A stretch of 13,659 nucleotides of DNA from an uncultured Clostridia bacterium (GTDB lineage Bacteria; Bacillota; Clostridia; Christensenellales; CAG-138), in NCBI GenBank assembly GCA_937894955.1, contig CALAXO010000041.1, positions 1 through 13,659 on the forward strand, written 5' to 3'. The translations under genes and the position numbers were made by a program. Below the pieces are notes generated by a model, which saw only the letters and a program-made list of their open reading frames with translations, searched no databases and was not told where the DNA came from. Within the stretch, counting starts at the first letter, position 1, and each line of letters starts with the position of its first letter. Below, one piece after another: positions 13,346 to 13,659 of the stretch.

Positions 13346-13449
13346 TATGTCAGCTCAGACGGTCACTTTCTGTTGATTTGCCGCAGGCGCGGTTTTTTCG
13401 CGTTTCATCGGCAGACGGAAAGAGCGGTGGCCAACGCATTCTTCCATCA
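13278..13449 (-). ncRNA. Candidate leader RNA or small RNA (about 170 nt) before the scaffold gene
   Basis: A strong promoter (13456-13484) and a terminator-like hairpin (ending at 13278) bracket about 170 bases with no convincing protein gene. Inside, CGCTCTTT (13419-13426) can pair with AAAGAGCG of the hairpin's 5' arm. CCGCT and CCGTC nearby can pair with the AGCGG and GACGG segments of its 3' side. These alternatives would break the terminator. I do not recognise a known RNA family. It may be a phage attenuator, an antitermination site or a free small RNA. Confidence 0.35.
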
Positions 13450-13455
13450 TTTACT

Positions 13456-13484
13456 ATTATAGCATAGATCAAACCAAAAATCAA
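13456..13484 (-). promoter_or_regulatory. Strong promoter of the capsid operon leader
   Basis: On the minus strand TTGATT (13479-13484), a 17-base spacer and a perfect TATAAT (13456-13461). Transcription would begin near 13449, about 260 bases before the scaffold start codon. It is the only good minus-strand promoter seen ahead of the virion genes. Confidence 0.75.
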
Positions 13485-13543
13485 CCATTAAGAGAAAAAA
13501 AATATGAAATTCTCTCAAAAGCGGAAAATACAGAATCAGCTTA

Positions 13544-13561
13544 TATCGCTGAGCAGCGATA
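13544..13561. promoter_or_regulatory. 8-2-8 dyad, possible operator
   Basis: TATCGCTGAGCAGCGATA is a perfect 8-base inverted repeat with a 2-base centre, about 60 bases upstream of the -35 box of the capsid promoter. Its size suits a dimeric helix-turn-helix regulator. No T-tract follows on either strand, so it is not a terminator. The binding protein is not in the window. Confidence 0.4.
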
Positions 13562-13582
13562 AATCTGCCGAAAAGCATATAC

Positions 13583-13617
13583 AAAAACCTCCCCGTCGAT
13601 TCTTGATCTTGGGGAGG
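13583..13617 (-). terminator. Terminator of an upstream minus-strand gene beyond the right edge
   Basis: On the minus strand CCTCCCC (13611-13617) pairs with GGGGAGG (13588-13594) around a 16-base loop, followed by TTTTT (13583-13587). It shows that a minus-strand gene ends shortly beyond the window, and that the capsid operon has its own promoter. The rest of 13190-13659 holds the leader, promoter and dyad listed separately and no gene I can support. Confidence 0.75.
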
Positions 13618-13659
13618 CCATGATTTAATATGTTGTGCGAAAAACGAAATATGAATTTA

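Larger units (their letters stand above)
3734..13659. mobile_element. Prophage-like region (structural and lysis genes), right end outside window
   Basis: From the terminator at 3734 to the right edge, the recognisable genes are phage morphogenesis or lysis genes, apart from one transporter. The order in transcription is scaffold, N4-gp56 capsid, virion protein, BppU fibre, endolysin, holin, small phage protein, gp4-type adaptor, gp10-like hub and a coiled-coil protein. The adaptor and the 470-residue hub point to a short-tailed (podovirus-type) particle. No integrase, terminase, portal, replication or repressor gene is visible, and I found no attachment-site repeat. The element is therefore either a prophage continuing to the right or a remnant. 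All frames are intact, which argues against old decay. Confidence 0.75.

Noticed and set aside
13355..13357. In-frame TGA followed by a hairpin, which could be read as a selenocysteine codon with a SECIS element.
   Set aside because: The hairpin apex is too far downstream for a bacterial SECIS, there is a T-tract behind it, and the frame resembles no known selenoprotein.
13379..13400. Short GC stem followed by TTTTTT on the plus strand, resembling a plus-strand terminator.
   Set aside because: The stem has only about four pairs and no plus-strand gene precedes it.
13448..13579. A minus-strand frame of about 43 codons rich in Phe and Leu that looks like a membrane peptide.
   Set aside because: It runs through the dyad and the -35/-10 promoter in AT-rich DNA and has no ribosome binding site.
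13190..13659. Possible retron or defence locus in the gene-poor right end.
   Set aside because: No reverse transcriptase, effector or paired a1/a2 repeat is visible; promoter, leader and terminator explain most of the structure.

Overview
The window looks like the chromosome of a gut-type Clostridia (Oscillospirales/Ruminococcaceae-like) bacterium with the start of an integrated phage. The evidence is Firmicutes-style ribosome binding sites (AAAGGA, AGGAGG), TTGACA/TATAAT-type promoters with 17-base spacers, an iscR-nifS-nifU cluster of the Clostridia type, and a phage capsid module of a kind found in gut podovirus-like phages. Taxonomy is an inference from gene style; there is no marker gene that fixes it. 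Every gene except one is on the minus strand, so transcription runs mostly right to left.

Bases 1-3700 are host genes. At the left edge is the start of yajC (SecDF-associated membrane protein, cut by the window edge) with its own promoter. Next is a DUF2156 (phosphatidylglycerol lysyltransferase C-terminal-like) protein. Then comes a self-contained iron-sulfur cluster operon: iscR (Rrf2 repressor, start 3561), nifS (cysteine desulfurase, overlapping iscR by ATGA) and nifU (scaffold with an unusual Cys/His-rich tail). It has a clear promoter overlapped by IscR-type half-sites (3660-3714) and a terminator hairpin behind nifU (1330-1375).

Bases about 3734-13659 are a phage structural and lysis region. 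In transcription order it carries a scaffold-like protein, an N4-gp56-family major capsid protein, a 359-residue probable virion protein, a BppU-type fibre/baseplate protein with 19 heptads, an NlpC/P60-type endolysin, a holin-like membrane protein, then (after an oppositely oriented EamA/DMT transporter) a 99-residue small phage protein, a gp4-type head-tail adaptor, a 470-residue propeller-like tail hub/DNA stabilisation protein (the size of P22 gp10), and a 78-residue coiled-coil protein. The operon closes with a strong terminator at 3734-3770. Terminase, portal and integrase are not in the window and would have to lie to the right.

Bases 13190-13659 hold no convincing protein gene. They contain a terminator for an upstream minus-strand gene, an 18-base dyad, a strong minus-strand promoter, and a leader of about 260 bases with a long imperfect hairpin plus T-tract that earlier leader segments could disrupt. 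This is a candidate attenuator or small RNA controlling the capsid operon, and it is the least explained part of the window. The reversed transporter inside the virion gene block, the Cys-rich tail on the holin-like protein, and a perfect 14-base inverted repeat inside the 359-residue gene also deserve a second look.
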